Notes under the pieces: model-generated
What the model saw: only the letters and a program-made list of their open reading frames with translations
Database searches by the model: none
What the model was told of the DNA's origin: nothing
Shown: one piece after another, positions 5,980 to 6,474 of the stretch
Position numbering within the stretch: the stretch's first letter is position 1
Layout of the letters: every line of letters begins with the position of its first letter
Position numbers and translations under genes: made by a program
Assembly (NCBI GenBank): GCA_041664945.1
Contig: JBAYJY010000226.1
Location: 1 to 6,474, forward strand
Origin: JBAYJY01 sp041664945
Lineage (GTDB): Bacteria; UBP15; UBA6099
Direction: 5' to 3'
DNA: 6,474 nt

Positions 5980-6474
5980 TTACATGTACAATCCGCCGTC
6001 AATGCGGATGACCTGCCCCGTGATGTAGGAGGCGGCGTCCGAGGCAAGGAACAGCGCGGCGCCGGCGATGTCCGCCGGTTCGCCTATCCGTCCCACAGGA
6101 ATATTCTTTTTTAAATCCTCAAGAACGGCGGGCTCCATGCCGGCCAGCATGTCGGTCGAGATCAGGCCGGGCGAGATCACGTTGACCGTGATTCCGTGGC
6201 GCGCGAGTTCCTTCGCCGCCGACTTCGACAGCGCAATCACGCCCGCTTTCGCCGCCGCGTAATTGGTCTGACCGAAGAAGCCCAGGATGGCCGCGATGCT
6301 GCCCAGACTGACGATGGCCCCGCCGTCGCGCATAATTTCCAGCCCATGCTTGCAACAGATGAAAACGCCGGTGAGGTTCACATCCATCACCGCCTGCCAT
6401 TCCTCGGCGGACATCTTGGCGATGGTGCGGTCGCGGATGATGGCGGCGTTGTTGATCAGGAAATCCAGGCCGCC
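5980..6474 (-). CDS. FabG-like short-chain dehydrogenase/reductase, C-terminal part
   Basis: Resembles 3-oxoacyl-ACP reductase FabG, which reduces 3-oxoacyl-ACP with NADPH in fatty-acid elongation. The frame is open to the right edge; 164 of about 245 residues are present and the N-terminal TGxxxGIG cofactor motif lies outside. Counting from the edge, the visible SDR signature is NNAA (8-11, NNAG in most FabG), N33 in DVNLTG, S59 in LGSIA, and Y72/K76 in YAAAK. This completes the Asn-Ser-Tyr-Lys tetrad with normal spacing. The end, ASYITGQVIRIDGGLYM, is typical of FabG. With the N-terminus absent and SDR paralogues common, another SDR reductase is possible, so no symbol is given. It converges on the Fe-S gene with a 16-bp gap, and no clear hairpin terminator is visible between them. 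Confidence 0.88.
   Translation of the reverse strand, partial: GGLDFLINNAAIIRDRTIAKMSAEEWQAVMDVNLTGVFICCKHGLEIMRDGGAIVSLGSIAAILGFFGQTNYAAAKAGVIALSKSAAKELARHGITVNVISPGLISTDMLAGMEPAVLEDLKKNIPVGRIGEPADIAGAALFLASDAASYITGQVIRIDGGLYM

Overview
The window reads as part of a chromosome of a Gram-negative, probably strictly anaerobic bacterium. Coding DNA is GC-rich and the gaps between genes are short and A/T-rich. Evidence for an outer membrane is an LptD-like protein with a signal peptide, an LptA-like periplasmic domain and a beta-barrel. Evidence for anaerobic life is an oxygen-sensitive glycyl radical enzyme with its activase, plus a second protein rich in iron-sulfur motifs. The phylum cannot be fixed from the sequence. 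A member of the PVC group or another deep-branching Gram-negative anaerobe is a guess only. No RNA gene, insertion sequence, CRISPR array or prophage gene was seen.

Layout: (1) 3-2473, plus strand: a two-gene glycyl radical cassette. It holds the C-terminal 500 or so residues of a glycyl radical enzyme (GCVEP active-site motif, RISGY radical motif) and, overlapping it by 4 bp, its radical-SAM activase with two ferredoxin-type clusters. The N-terminal third of the enzyme lies left of the window. (2) 2474-2672: a non-coding gap between convergent genes with two hairpins that look like terminators. (3) 2673-4463, minus strand: an LptD-like outer-membrane protein, short for the family, with only two cysteines predicted in the mature chain. 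(4) 4464-4676: a divergent promoter region, with a TATAAT box facing the lptD-like gene and, on the other side, a hairpin and a possible 19-codon leader ORF before the next gene. (5) 4677-5963, plus strand: an HdrD/GlcF-like protein with two ferredoxin-type motifs and two CCG domains. (6) 5980-6474, minus strand: the C-terminal two thirds of a FabG-like short-chain dehydrogenase, cut by the right edge.

Only the first two genes clearly work together: the activase makes the glycyl radical on the enzyme. The radical enzyme is not pyruvate formate-lyase. It has the Cys-x-Glu signature of eliminases and dehydratases, but its substrate cannot be read from the sequence. The lptD-like, Fe-S and fabG-like genes each appear to be separate transcription units here, and no shared pathway is supported. 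The points most worth following are the unassigned radical enzyme, the minimal cysteine pair in the LptD-like protein, and the leader region of the Fe-S gene.
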